Assembly: GCF_039555335.1 (NCBI RefSeq)
Contig: NW_027305503.1
Location: 539,501-603,500 of the forward strand
DNA length: 64,000 bases
From: Amphiura filiformis
Taxonomy: Eukaryota > Echinodermata > Ophiuroidea > Amphilepidida > Amphiuridae
Direction of reading: 5' to 3'
Both the position numbers and the translations under genes were made by a program. The notes beneath the pieces were generated by a model that was not told the DNA's origin, did no database searches, and saw nothing but the letters and a program-made list of their open reading frames with translations. The stretch's first letter is position 1. Every line of letters starts with the position of its first letter. Of the stretch, positions 45,901 through 53,620 are shown one piece after another.

Positions 45901-48543
45901 TTAATGAAACGTTGGGCGATTTTAATCAGGTGCAGGGAAACATTTTTTGTTGGGTGACTTTTCTCCAACTGTTATGTAAAACGTAACACGTGCTTAAAGC
46001 AAAATTTCATGGTGTTTTACCAACCTTGATAAAGAACATTTTTTCCTGCCAATAAAGTTGGGTAAAGTTTGGTTTTACCCAACCATGGGCACATGGTGTT
46101 CTTTGGCGAACTGTGATTGGTCATTCGTGTTGTGCAGACAATATACAAATACATTGCAGACAACAAGATGACCGGTGGGTTGCTGCAAAGCTTGTGTAGA
46201 TTGGGGTCTTCAAGATCTATTGGGGATGTTTGAAAAGGGTGGTTTATATGTGCCCCGGCCCCCGCACGCCGTGCATCCGCAGGTATTCATGATTGTCGGT
46301 GAACTTTAAAAACTCCCCTTTTGCATCTCATTTCGCGAAGTTTTTTTTTTTTTGGGAAAAACACCCCTTTTTAGCGATTTCGCGACTTATTTGCCCTTCG
46401 ACAATACCCCTATTTTTCCTAAAACAGAAATGCGTAGGCTGCGCGATGAAAATAGCCTTTTGTCAATTTCGCGAACATGTGGTTTGAAAAAACACCCCTT
46501 TTTGTGTGTTTCGCGAATCGCGTTTCTTCATCTGAAAACAACCCTTATTTCGCGAAATTTTCGACGAACATGAATACCCGCGGATGAACGGAGTGCGGGA
46601 GCCGGGGTATATGCACGTAATGGTGGTTTATATGTACCCGTAAAAGTGCTTTATATGTGCACGTAATGGGTGTACGGTCCTTACCTGCACGATGCCATCC
46701 ATAGTTCATATATTTAGTGGGTGGTTTATGTGATAACCATATAGCGAATAACCCAATAACGAATCCTATGAAATCAGTAAACATATGAGCTGCATCTGTC
46801 ATTATGGCAAGACTCTGGGCTAAATATCCACCTGTGGTGAGAACAAATGATTTAAGAGAAATCAGAGACATATGAAAAAGAACATCTTAAATTTCATGGG
46901 CATTTCGATGTGGTTATTCTTGCATGAAAAAAAACCAGAAATGTGCCGATAAATAAACAAAAAGTCAAACGTAAAATCAGTATAAAGAAAACAAAATCTG
47001 ACATTAGACATAACAGTACGATAAAAGAACTTCTAATCTTGCGCTAGGACACTATATTTCCATACTATTCATTTTTGAATAGAATCCCTAATTATTTTGA
47101 CTAGTAACTGTTCAATTGACCATACGCTACAAATCAATTTTTTGACAAGATTACTTATATCATTTTGACTTTTTTGGTATGTAGCTCGACAAGTCATTAT
47201 TAACAAATTTGATGATTATGTTCTTGTCGTTTTGACTAGAATCTATTATGTTTAATGACCTGATTAGAATATCCGAGTTACATTAAAAATGGCCCCTTCT
47301 GATTGTTTTTCCTAATCAAATTTGAAAAGTTCTATGTCATAAAAGAGTGTTTTAAGAGTGTAATACTAATTCAATTCTGAAACTATGGCTAACATAAGAA
47401 TGTATTGCAAGATTACGTTAATCTGGCCTTTAACATGATGGGCATATATACCGGCGTTTAACGACAATCACCGGTAATAAATTAGTTCACCAAACAGAAA
47501 ACAGAGAACCAAGGATGGCAACTACACTTTTCTTAAATTTATATAAAATTAACATTTGAAATTTCTACATGTATACGACACAAAAATGAGAACAATATGA
47601 CCGAATCTTCAAGCACACCCATCCATTATTACTGCTTTGTACTAATGAACCGGAATAGAGTTAATTTATATAACCTACGGGTACGTTACACTCTTTGATG
47701 GGATAGAGAGACAAAATACCGATTTGGACTTTTATCAGTTTGGCTGGACGTTCTGCTACCCCCATCACCACCCTTCTTCGCTCAGAAAACTGAGTGTTTA
47801 ATAACATGTGACAAGTAACAGGTAGCTTCATGTCTATGACACGCTTATATGTGTAACAGTCTGGGTCTATTCAATATGTATGTTAATATGAGTCCAATGG
47901 TCTAGATATTGCACAATACTCCTTATACAATATGTTTGTTTGTTTGTTTGTTTGTTTAAACGGTCGCTCCGTGTGGAGACACGCTTGGGTCCTGATGGGA
48001 CCAGGCTCAAACAAAATGCTCAAGCCAGGCTAAAAAGCCTATAAAAAGCATGATGGCCTGTACGTATGGAAAGAGAAGTGAGAAACAGATTTGAAGACAA
48101 AGAACAAGGAGAAGAATGCCACTCCCAACAATCAAGTGAACAATGTTACTGTCAGCCTTTGGGTCAAGAGAAATGAAGTGCTTAATCCAATCTCAAATGC
48201 CACTGTGTTTAACACTGGCCGCGGCTGTTGCTATTGGGTGATTTCAGTGGCTGATAGAAAATTCCAGTGGACTTAAACTGTATGTGTCAGTTTTTTCAGT
48301 CAAGTTTAACGAAAAGAGTCCTTACCTATAACCTGTGCTATCATCAACGCGGCACTAAATAAACATGCTAATATAAGTTTCTTCCTCGCCTGTACTAATA
48401 TTTCATGTCTGGAATGAGGTACGGAATGGTGGTGTTTCTCCACAGCCCCATAATCGGAATCAGCATTGTTGACTAGTTTCATATCATCCATATCCTCACT
48501 GTGTTTTCTGCTGATATGAAGCTCACGAATTGGCGATCTTGGC
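30833..48543 (-). CDS. SLC30 (ZnT2/3/8-group) zinc transporter, seven exons
   Basis: Cation diffusion facilitators exchange cytosolic Zn2+ for protons and load vesicles or the secretory pathway with zinc. Seven exons (48326-48543, 46685-46831, 44723-44876, 36157-36373, 33906-34011, 31381-31515, 30833-30993) join with GT-AG sites and matching phases (1,1,2,0,1,1). From the ATG at 48491 they give 361 residues, close to human ZnT2 and ZnT8 (about 370). TM1 is about 39-56, TM2 62-90, TM3 107-130, TM4 136-156, TM5 201-227, TM6 232-260. Zinc-site pairs are His71/Asp75 in TM2 and His207/Asp211 in TM5; His in both favours zinc over manganese. A His-rich loop ([10 protein letters not shown]) lies between TM4 and TM5. 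The C-terminal domain carries HSLHIWSLT. The first exon is open for 17 codons before the ATG, so a further 5' exon may exist. Which ZnT2/3/8 paralogue is undecided. Confidence 0.93.
31381..31515 (-). CDS. Zinc transporter exon, first half of cytosolic domain
   Basis: The exon encodes [20 protein letters not shown], then [24 protein letters not shown]. VHxLHIW is the signature of the CDF C-terminal dimerisation domain. The acceptor is TATTTCAG|CT and the donor is TTGG|GTAAGC, phase 1. Confidence 0.95.
31862..32310. mobile_element. Element with CCCGGGGGGGG-CACT ends in zinc-transporter intron
   Basis: The left end CCCGGGGGGGGGGGCACTCC and the right end AGTGCCCCCCCCCCCCGGGG are inverse. The interior contains repeated 'tctgtcacccaaagaccc' and 'ctcaccgaatgcccc'-like segments in place of genes. 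A single-end fragment is at 7681-7770. Elements with these ends are common in marine invertebrates; the superfamily is not settled here. Confidence 0.75.
32784..33448. mobile_element. TTAA-flanked palindromic foldback element, copy 1
   Basis: TTAAGGGCTGGGGTATGAAC on the left and the diverged inverse ending CCCTTAA on the right. The two arms (about 320 bp each) are inverse copies nearly to the centre near 33115, where 'ccatatcttcaatatgaaag' faces its mirror. A close relative is at 57431-58063. There is no transposase. Two overlapping ORFs of similar sequence on opposite strands are by-products of the palindrome. Confidence 0.85.
33754..33883. mobile_element. Short element related to the GGGCTATTCC family
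   Basis: Begins GGGCTATTTCAGTTGAAATC followed by 'cacacaccccctatgg', with the inverse 'ccataggggg' near 33880. It lies about 20 bp beyond the zinc-transporter exon donor at 33905. Confidence 0.6.
33906..34011 (-). CDS. Zinc transporter exon, TM6
   Basis: The exon encodes [20 protein letters not shown] and [15 protein letters not shown]. KIxDPICT and the end of TM6 are the typical transition into the cytosolic domain. The acceptor is AATACAG|CCT and the donor is GAGG|GTGAGT, phase 1. Confidence 0.95.
34160..35356 (-). mobile_element. TTAA-flanked 1.2-kb element, copy B (inverted)
   Basis: Starts TTAAGGGGGTACTACACCC and ends GGGTGTAGTACGCCCTTAA. Its body is the inverse of copies A and C over about 1.05 kb, except the last 150 bp (35205-35356), which differ. 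It lies in the intron between zinc-transporter exons 5 and 6 (about 150 bp upstream of the exon 6 acceptor). Confidence 0.82.
36157..36373 (-). CDS. Zinc transporter exon, His-rich loop and TM5
   Basis: The exon completes Cys156 (TG|T) and encodes [18 protein letters not shown], a linker with three cysteines short of typical ZnT spacing (LCWPC), and TM5 with HVIGD (His207/Asp211, second zinc-site pair). The acceptor is GTTTTCAG|T and the donor is GAC|GTAAGT, phase 0. A duplicate of the donor sequence (CGTAAGTCACATG) occurs about 60 bp downstream and could act as an alternative site, which would add residues and then a frame problem. Confidence 0.95.
36700..37941 (+). mobile_element. TTAA-flanked 1.2-kb element, copy C
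   Basis: Starts TTAAGGTGATTTAATACCCT and ends GTACCCCTTAA, in the same orientation as copy A. It lies about 330 bp upstream (coding sense) of zinc-transporter exon 5. The right end is interrupted by a poly(A) run. Confidence 0.8.
39006..39141. mobile_element. Small MITE with AAGCTGAATTTATACTC ends
   Basis: AAGCTGAATTTATACTC at 39006 is perfectly inverse to 39125-39141. The 136-bp unit has no ORF and lies in the 8.3-kb intron of the zinc transporter. Confidence 0.8.
39265..39475. repeat. Dispersed repeat, inverse partner of 56005-56215
   Basis: Shared segments (read inversely) include 'gtgcagtccattcaat', 'gttgtcatcaacctattt' and 'gaacgt/gacgaactgt'. Its 3' continuation (39490-39720) is the partner of 9790-10010, so these may be parts of one larger element. 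Confidence 0.65.
39490..39720. repeat. Dispersed repeat, partner of 9790-10010
   Basis: Order and orientation are the same as in 9790-10010 ('ggagaccaatgcg', 'acaaatttgggtg', 'gaaagtctgcg'). Confidence 0.7.
40807..42405. mobile_element. 1.6-kb DNA element with long (about 290-bp) terminal inverted repeats
   Basis: Starts AGACGAATCCAATTTCACGC and ends in its inverse. Inverse pairs continue inward: 'tggcagccatagctgggtc', 'gatgtggccttggcgggga', 'cgatttttaagcggat', and 'gaccttcacttggctcgtt' (last pair near 41070 and 42150). The central kilobase has no ORF with recognisable content. Superfamily unknown. Confidence 0.82.
43956..44467. mobile_element. MITE-like element, GGGCTATTCC-type ends, copy 3
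   Basis: Starts GGGCTATTCCATTTAAAATC and ends GATTTTAAATGGAATAGACC; flanked by ATT on both sides (3-bp target duplication). Central part unlike copies 1 and 2, with internal repeats of 'tttgaaattcacactc'. Confidence 0.78.
44471..44711. mobile_element. Near-complete palindrome (MITE), copy 2 of TGTGACCGT family
   Basis: TGTGACCGTACAGCACGAAT and its inverse bound 241 bp whose arms pair along almost the whole length, including 'aatacaattgaggacattta' and 'ccattttacactgtaact'. It abuts copy 3 of the GGGCTATTCC family on the left, and its right edge is 11 bp from the donor of zinc-transporter exon 4. Confidence 0.85.
44723..44876 (-). CDS. Zinc transporter exon, TM3 and TM4
   Basis: The exon begins by completing Glu105 (G|AG) and reads [20 protein letters not shown], then a conserved YMAIERI segment and TM4 ([16 protein letters not shown]). 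The acceptor is TTATTTCAG|AGG and the donor is TG|GTAAGTG, phase 2. A hairpin-forming element (44471-44711) ends only 11 bp past the donor GT. This exon is missed by ORF calling on length alone; its identity rests on phase and the ZnT motif. Confidence 0.95.
45365..45664 (+). mobile_element. tRNA-derived SINE
   Basis: A tRNA-like head has an A box (TGGCCGAGCGG, 45388-45398), an anticodon-loop-like CTCATAATC, and a B box (GGTTCGAGCC, 45431-45440). A conserved body follows ('aaggcactttatctcgatta', 'ccaggtgtgaaatggggagc', 'gaaaggcgctgtataaatac') and then a T-rich tail. The first 17 bases are partly duplicated (two 'acggtggccgag'). TATTATA at 45358-45364 and 45665-45671 is a candidate target duplication. 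It is intronic, antisense to the zinc transporter. Confidence 0.85.
46010..46235. repeat. Repeat related to the promoter-like core of 17637-18335
   Basis: Shares 'tgccaataaag', 'ggttttacccaaccatgg', 'cacatggtgttc.ttggcgaa', 'ctgtgattggtcatt', 'acaagatg' and 'gcaaagc.tg...attggggtctt' in the same order as 17800-18003. The frames differ (ATGACC in place of ATGGCC). Confidence 0.75.
46249..46613. mobile_element. MITE-like element with CCCGGCNCCCGCAC ends
   Basis: The left 'cccggcccccgcacgccgtg' and the right 'cggagtgcgggagccggggt' are inverse, and inner 'aggtattcatgat' pairs with 'acatgaatacccg'. The core has repeated 'cgcgaa' and 'acacccctttttt' motifs. It lies about 70 bp beyond the donor of the TM2 exon. 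Confidence 0.72.
46685..46831 (-). CDS. Zinc transporter exon, TM2 with first zinc-site pair
   Basis: The exon encodes [20 protein letters not shown] and the rest of TM2, then [23 protein letters not shown] carries the His71 and Asp75 zinc ligands; MNYGWHRAE is a highly conserved ZnT motif completed by the next exon. The acceptor is CACCACAG|GT and the donor is GCAG|GTAAGG. Both ends are phase 1. Confidence 0.95.
48326..48543 (-). CDS. Zinc transporter exon, N-terminus and TM1
   Basis: The acceptor is ATTACAG|GCC and the donor is ATAG|GTAAGG. The exon encodes an acidic/His-containing cytosolic N-terminus ([13 protein letters not shown]) and the first membrane segment ([19 protein letters not shown]). 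The likely start is the ATG at 48491, followed by a second ATG three codons on. The reading frame is also open upstream to the acceptor ([16 protein letters not shown]), and the exon opens with the third base of a codon, so an upstream coding exon is possible. I did not find one with a matching phase in 48544-64000. Confidence 0.88.
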
Positions 48544-49079
48544 CTGTAATGGAGATTTAAACAAGATATAGAATTACGGCATTATTGGTATTCTGTATGT
48601 ACAGCATGCCATTCCATCAACTCACGAGAAGAAATGAATGCGCCTGGCAGCACTGTGCGTGCAATTTTACAATTAATGAATATTTCGCATTTGTTTGACG
48701 TTTGCGATCTATGGATATATGAAACGTGTGCATGTTTCCCCAGGAGCACGCGATCAATCGGAAAATTGCCCCCCACCCTCCCCACCCGTATTACCACAGT
48801 GTCCTTAAAATTTGGTATTATATCACATAATTTGTAATTGTGTATGTTTCTTCCTCTGTACCTTAAGAATGGTCTTTGCCCGAAATATTGTACTTTTTAA
48901 AAAATCTGTACATTTTAAGCACTGCTGCCACACCCATAGTCAACTGGACTCTATATTACTCTACAGTGCTACGCAGCCTATTTGAACTTATAATTCTTCG
49001 AACTATTCTTCTTATTCTTCATTGTCAGCCACATCGTCAATCAATATGAATGGTTCTCGATTGTAATATAATTACTATT

Positions 49080-49612
49080 ACTCGAATGTAAGTTCATACG
49101 TGCAGGTAATAAACAATTTCCAAAAGTTTAAACTGATTTTCAGCACAAAAATTCACTAACCTTAAATCAGGTGTATCTACGAGATTCCCTGCGGCGAATG
49201 TACAAGTTCATACATCGGCCAGACAGGTAGACAACTCGGAGATAGACTGAAGGAGCACAAGTCAACCGCCCCCAGCCGCAAACCCTCGGCTGTTGCAGAG
49301 CACAAAACAGAGTCTCACCACAACATCGACTGGGAATCCACAAAGGTGTTAGCCAAGGATGATAGAGAGTACCCCCGTTTAGTGCGGGAGGCCCTCCAGA
49401 TCAAGAAGAAATCGCCAGAACTAAATCGCGATCAAGGACTGGAATTGCCAACCTTATACAACGCCCTCATTCGACCAAAAGTTGCCAATGATCAACAAAG
49501 GGCAAGTCCATCACAACATCTTAGGACTTCTTCTGATTAAGATGTGTGTCACACATCGAAAATTCAAGGTTAGTGAATTTTCGTGCTGAAAGTCAGTTTA
49601 AACTTTTGGAAA
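49080..49612 (+). mobile_element. 5'-truncated Penelope-like element with inverted termini
   Basis: A 12-bp direct repeat ATAATTACTATT flanks the unit (49068-49079 and 49613-49624). Inside are 46-bp inverted repeats (49118-49163 and 49566-49611) matching at 44 of 46 positions; the left one is preceded by 38 extra bases. Between them is one open frame coding a GIY-YIG domain. Penelope-like elements encode reverse transcriptase plus C-terminal GIY-YIG endonuclease, and truncated copies often carry an inverted terminal piece at the 5' end, as here. The reverse transcriptase is absent. Confidence 0.85.
49172..49540 (+). CDS. GIY-YIG endonuclease domain of a Penelope-like element (RT missing)
   Basis: The frame is open from just inside the left inverted repeat to TAA at 49538-49540, about 122 residues. 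It begins CIYEIPCGECTSSYIGQTGR: the CxY...CxxC region and YIGQTGR form the GIY-YIG core, followed by RLKEHKS (conserved Arg and H-K helix), AVAEHKTESHHNIDWESTKV, and REYPRLVREALQIKKK with the conserved Glu of the active site (RExxxI/L type). There is no start Met at the beginning, so it is not a stand-alone gene unless read from an upstream exon. No stop or frameshift disrupts it, so the copy is young. Confidence 0.82.
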   Translation, partial: CIYEIPCGECTSSYIGQTGRQLGDRLKEHKSTAPSRKPSAVAEHKTESHHNIDWESTKVLAKDDREYPRLVREALQIKKKSPELNRDQGLELPTLYNALIRPKVANDQQRASPSQHLRTSSD

Positions 49613-50841
49613 ATAATTACTATTGACATCAAACTTTTTTGAGTGTCAGCTATAATAGTGTACGATTAGCGGGGGCTGGATAACTGTTATTGTTGTTGCA
49701 AATTAAGATGAGTCAGCATTATAAATATGTCGAACCTGGATCTCAAATTTATTAGTAGCAAAACCAAAAAGATGAGCATTATTACTTTGAAGCAGTTACT
49801 AAAACTTTAACCGCATAAAAACGCTTTCCATGTCCAATACTAACTAACTAAACTAATCTGCTAACCATAACTAAATGGCTCAAATACACCTCTTGTACCT
49901 AGATGAAATTAAAAGGGGTACCAGCAATTACACTTTCCTGACACAAAATAGAGGTTTCAAGCCCATTTTCAAGAAATACAAATATCAAAGACAATATGTT
50001 GTTGTGTTGCTGTAACGACAATGCATAATACATAAATTGCTGGGATGCGTAAATTTGGGTAATTTTGGTCATTTTTCCACATTTTTCAGGTGCTTTGTGG
50101 AACCTCAAGATATGCTTTAAATTTTTTGCCAGGTTACTTATTTTATATATAAGCAAGTTTTATAACTCCACAAAAATTATCTCATTTTTTTTTTGTTTTT
50201 TCACCCCACCCAACTGCACAGCACTCAAATAACTTACAGGGTGTCCCAATAAAAATGTCTGTGGGTGGTTGAAACAAAAGTCGGGTTTATTTTGAGCACT
50301 GGATGTATATACCTACTATCTGATCACATGGTACATGGCTAAATGTCCTGTGTGTGTGGGGTTGACGGGTGGGTGCAGTGTTAGAAATGAAGACCTGATC
50401 GCAAGAAGACCGTAAGTCCACTTGCCTCCTCAACATGTATGCAGGCTCAAGTTGCGTATATTTTCGTATAGTTTTATACATGTTCAGGGGCCAATGACGA
50501 TTGACTCAGGCAAGCTGTTCCACTCCTTTAGTGTTCTTGGCATGAAGGAATTCATGTTTGTGTCTCAGGGCATTTTTGACTTAATGATCAACCCAGGGTA
50601 ATTTCTTATCACCTGAAACCAAACGTGATGTCACATTTTTCTCAGTGGTCTCTTGAATTTTGTTTTTAAAATCCATCCAAAGCTCATTAGCTGACACAAG
50701 ATCAGGAACGATATCACAAAAGTCTGAACTAATTTCAGCCAAGTCATGTTTGATGCTTGACCAGTCTGCCTTAAAGAATTGAACATCTAACAACTCTTCT
50801 AGGCTTAGTTTTGTTTGTTTTTGGTTTAGTGTCAATAATGT

Positions 50842-52038
50842 AAGGAAAGTGAAAGATCATCAGTGAAAGGTCAGCTGAAGGGAGACACACATAATGAAAG
50901 GATTAACAACTGGTTCACCCACTTCAAAGATCTCTTAGGTAGCCCTCCAGATATAGATGGAGAAGATGAGGATAGTGTACCGGTGGCCAAGGATCTAAAC
51001 ATCAATGTGGAACCATTTAGTCAGGAGGAATATACAATGGCAAAGACTGCACTGGTAGAAAGGAAGAGTTGCGGAGAGGATGGTATACCACCAGAGGTAC
51101 TGAAAAGAAGCGATCTGGATGGCATAGCTCTGGAGTTTTTCAATAATGCACTGATTAAAGGAAGCAAGCCTGACCAGTGGTCTATTCTCAACATTGTACC
51201 AATTCCTAAGTCAGGAGATCTTAGTCAAGCAGGGAACTATCGAGGGATTAGCTTAAGCTCAGTTGTTGCCAAGATATTCAACAAAATGATACTCAACAGG
51301 ATCAGGCCTGAAGTAGATAAAGTTCTTAGGATCAACCAGAATGGGTTCAGGGTTGGCCGAACAACAGTAAGCCACATACTGGCCCTAAGGAGGATCACAG
51401 AAGGAGTGAAGGCTAAATACCTGCCTGCAATAATAACCTTCATAGACTTCCGGAAAGCCTTTGATACCATTGATAGAGGAAAGATGCTGCAAATTCTCAA
51501 GGCCTATGGAATCCCAATTCAACCTGTGGGAGGCATAGCAAGGATGTATGAAAATACCAAGGCAAAGGTAGTTTCACCAGATGGAGAAACTGAACCGTTT
51601 AATATTCTCGCTGGTGTACTGCAAGGAGACATCCTTGCCCCATACCTCTTTGTGGTGGTATTGGGCTATGCATTGAGGGAGGCAGTTGAAGGCAAAGAAG
51701 AGCAGCTTGGGTTCCCGCTGGAGAAGAGAAGAAGTAGACGGATCGGACCTGAAGTGCTAACAGATTTAGACTTTGCAGACGACATAGCCCTATTGTCTGA
51801 GGAAATCCACCAAGCACAAGAGTTACTGCAAAGGGTCGAATCATCTGTTGGAAAAGTAGGCCTCAAAATGAACTTAGTTCATGTCTTTCAACCACAATCA
51901 ACAGATATACAGACAAACAATGGCACCAAACTAGAAGAGGTGAGTGACTTCAAGTATCTGGGTGCATGGATGGCTAGTACGGAAAAAAGATGTAAAAACA
52001 CGCAAAGCAGCTGCATGGAGAGCATGTACCAGCCTTAA
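50842..52038 (+). pseudogene. RTE-like reverse transcriptase (5' truncated, frameshifted)
   Basis: The frame is open from the truncation point. Motifs in order: IPKSGDLSQAGNYRGISL (fingers), AIITFIDFRKAFDTIDRGKM (motif A), AGVLQGDILAPYLF (motif B), LDFADDIALLSE (motif C, catalytic Asp-Asp intact), VGLKMN (motif D) and FKYLGAW (motif E). The frame is lost after 'LGAWMAST' at an A6 run near 51984. Family: RTE-type elements; the clade call is from the motif style and short 3' end and is not secure. Confidence 0.88.
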
Positions 52039-52068
52039 CAAAATCTGGAGGTCAACTCTCCCAAAGAA

Positions 52069-52503
52069 ATGCAAGAGCCGTTTAGAGCTGCTACCGTCGA
52101 ATCCGTTCTAACCTATGGATGTGAAGCGTGGACTATGTCTCCCAGACTATTTAAAGAACTTGATGGTTGTTACACAAGCATGCTTAGATCCGTATACAAC
52201 ACCAATTGGAAGCAGCACATCACGAACAAAGAGCTATATGGTGACCTACCGAAACTTTCACAGAAGGTAAGAGAGAGGAGGACACGTTTCGCTGGGCACG
52301 CATACAGAAGCAAAAATGAACCTGTAGCTAAGCAGATCCATTGGACACCAAAAAATGGAAACAGAAAACCTGGCAGACCCCCTCTAACATACGTGGATGT
52401 ATTGAAACAGGACACTGGACTGGATGTTATGGATTTGGGAACGGCCATGCAGGACAGAAGGGTTTGGCGTGCTGTTGTAGTTCAAGAACACCACTCATCT
52501 TAA
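52069..52503 (+). pseudogene. C-terminal part of the RTE-like protein
   Basis: After a second small indel near 52078 the frame resumes with FRAATVESVLTYGCEAWTMS and continues through TRFAGHAYR and GNRKPGRPPLTYVDVLKQ to TAA at 52501-52503. This is the usual C-terminal tail of RTE/endonuclease-reverse transcriptase proteins. Two indels separate it from the reverse transcriptase frame, so the copy is dead. Confidence 0.85.
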
Positions 52504-53039
52504 GCAAGTAAGTCAATAATGATCAAATGAGTACCGTTGTAATCGCTAATTCCCGGCAAAACTCTGGTTTTATCTACAAGAGAAGAATTATTTGTTGTGA
52601 AAAAAAAATCCAAAATGTTGTCGTATTTTACAACCTGATCAAAATCATTTGAGATTTCAATAAGCTGACGACACAGCCCTGGTTTTGGACAACCGGGTAG
52701 TGTCCGGTGGACTGGCAGTCCCACTCGATATGGGATAGGTTAGAATCACCTACCAGCCAGATTTGATGACCTTTGGATAAGTCAATTTTGGCTTTTATCC
52801 ACATGAAGTCTTATCAAATGATTTTCCTAGCTGCTATTTGCACCAATATTAGATGCTTGATTAAAGCAAGTATAGGCTGTTATCAACAGACAATGAATGC
52901 TTTGGTCAGTCGAATTTGCCTCCAAAATTTGGGCCAATATTGTGAGTGGCAAGTGTTTCAATATTCGTTACAATACTACAGGTAAAATAAAAAGTTTTAT
53001 GCTTAAAAATAATACTAAAGAATGAAATGAATAAATAAG

Positions 53040-53290
53040 TTACTCTTATTATAGTTATTATGTTTTCACATCCATTATGATGCATTATTATGTTTTGATG
53101 GATCCAAGTTGTGATAATATTGGATCCAAAACATAATAATGATAAAATGGATGCTTTACGCTAATATTTATTGGTCTCGCTATGAGTTGTAAAATATTGG
53201 ACTCGACTACGTCTCGTCCAATATTTTAAAACTCATAGCTCGACCAATAAATATGAGCTCAACCGATCCAATTTTATATCAAACTTGGGT
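53040..53290. repeat. Pair of inverted repeats in AT-rich sequence
   Basis: 'ttatgttttgatggatcca' faces 'ttggatccaaaacataat', and 'ttattggtctcgctatgag' faces 'ctcatagctcgaccaataa' (with 'aatattggac'/'gtccaatatt' inside). Likely remnants of foldback elements. Confidence 0.65.
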
Positions 53291-53329
53291 GTACAATAAC
53301 AATATTTAGAGGTTATTATAGTAAGTTTA

Positions 53330-53620
53330 TTGCACTGTGTTAAGTATGAATGGGTAAAAGGAAGGAACTACATGCGCGTATTTTTTTTTTTTGGGGGGGG
53401 CGTTTTGGGGCGCGAGCCCCCTGGGGTAAAAGCAGGGGCAGCCAAAACAAAGGGGCGGCAAAAAGAATTAGTAAAGAAAAGAGGGCGGAAAAAATGGTAC
53501 TACAAATCAAAAAGTGTTCCTTTTGGTTGTTTTGGGGTTTTTTTCTCTCTCTTCACGAAGGGGCGGCAAAATTAAATTCGCTTCAGCCCCGGGGTAGGAG
53601 CAGCCACGGTACGCCACTGA
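53330..53620. mobile_element. Fragment ending in a hAT-like TACGCCACTG terminus
   Basis: Contains 'gaaggggcggcaaa' repeated and ends with 'gtacgccactga'. The ending matches the terminus of 26706-27019. Overlapping ORFs are low complexity. Confidence 0.5.

Larger units (their letters stand above)
50841..52511 (+). mobile_element. RTE-like non-LTR retrotransposon, 5'-truncated, nested
   Basis: The insertion is bounded by a perfect 10-bp target duplication GTCAATAATG (50831-50840 and 52512-52521). It starts in the middle of coding sequence (5' truncation) and ends 8 bases after the stop codon with GCAAGTAA and no poly(A). A very short 3' UTR is typical of RTE-type elements. It interrupts the older minus-strand element between its endonuclease and linker. 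Confidence 0.9.
50300..52900 (-). mobile_element. Older CR1/jockey-like non-LTR element, internally deleted, host of the nested insertion
   Basis: On the minus strand an endonuclease stretch (IWLVGDSNLSHIEWD near 52760; QLIEISNDFDQVV and LPGISDYNGTHLIIID up to 52521) is followed, after the inserted element, by FFKADWSSIKHDLAEISSDF and KIQETTEKNVTSRL, the linker to the reverse transcriptase. The frame then jumps to NSFMPRTLKEWNSLPESI near 50520, the usual C-terminal motif. The reverse transcriptase itself is therefore deleted. Several frameshifts and stops mark it as old. Outer limits are approximate. Confidence 0.8.

Noticed and set aside
48620..48760. A candidate first exon for the zinc transporter (ATG near 48731, donor GTGAGT near 48627 on the minus strand)
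   Set aside because: The frame is open for about 35 codons but ends in phase 0, which does not fit the phase needed by the exon at 48543, and the implied intron would be only about 80 bp.
50230..50300. GGGTGTCCCAATAAAAATG as a mariner terminal repeat
   Set aside because: The motif resembles mariner ends but I could not find a matching inverse end nearby.
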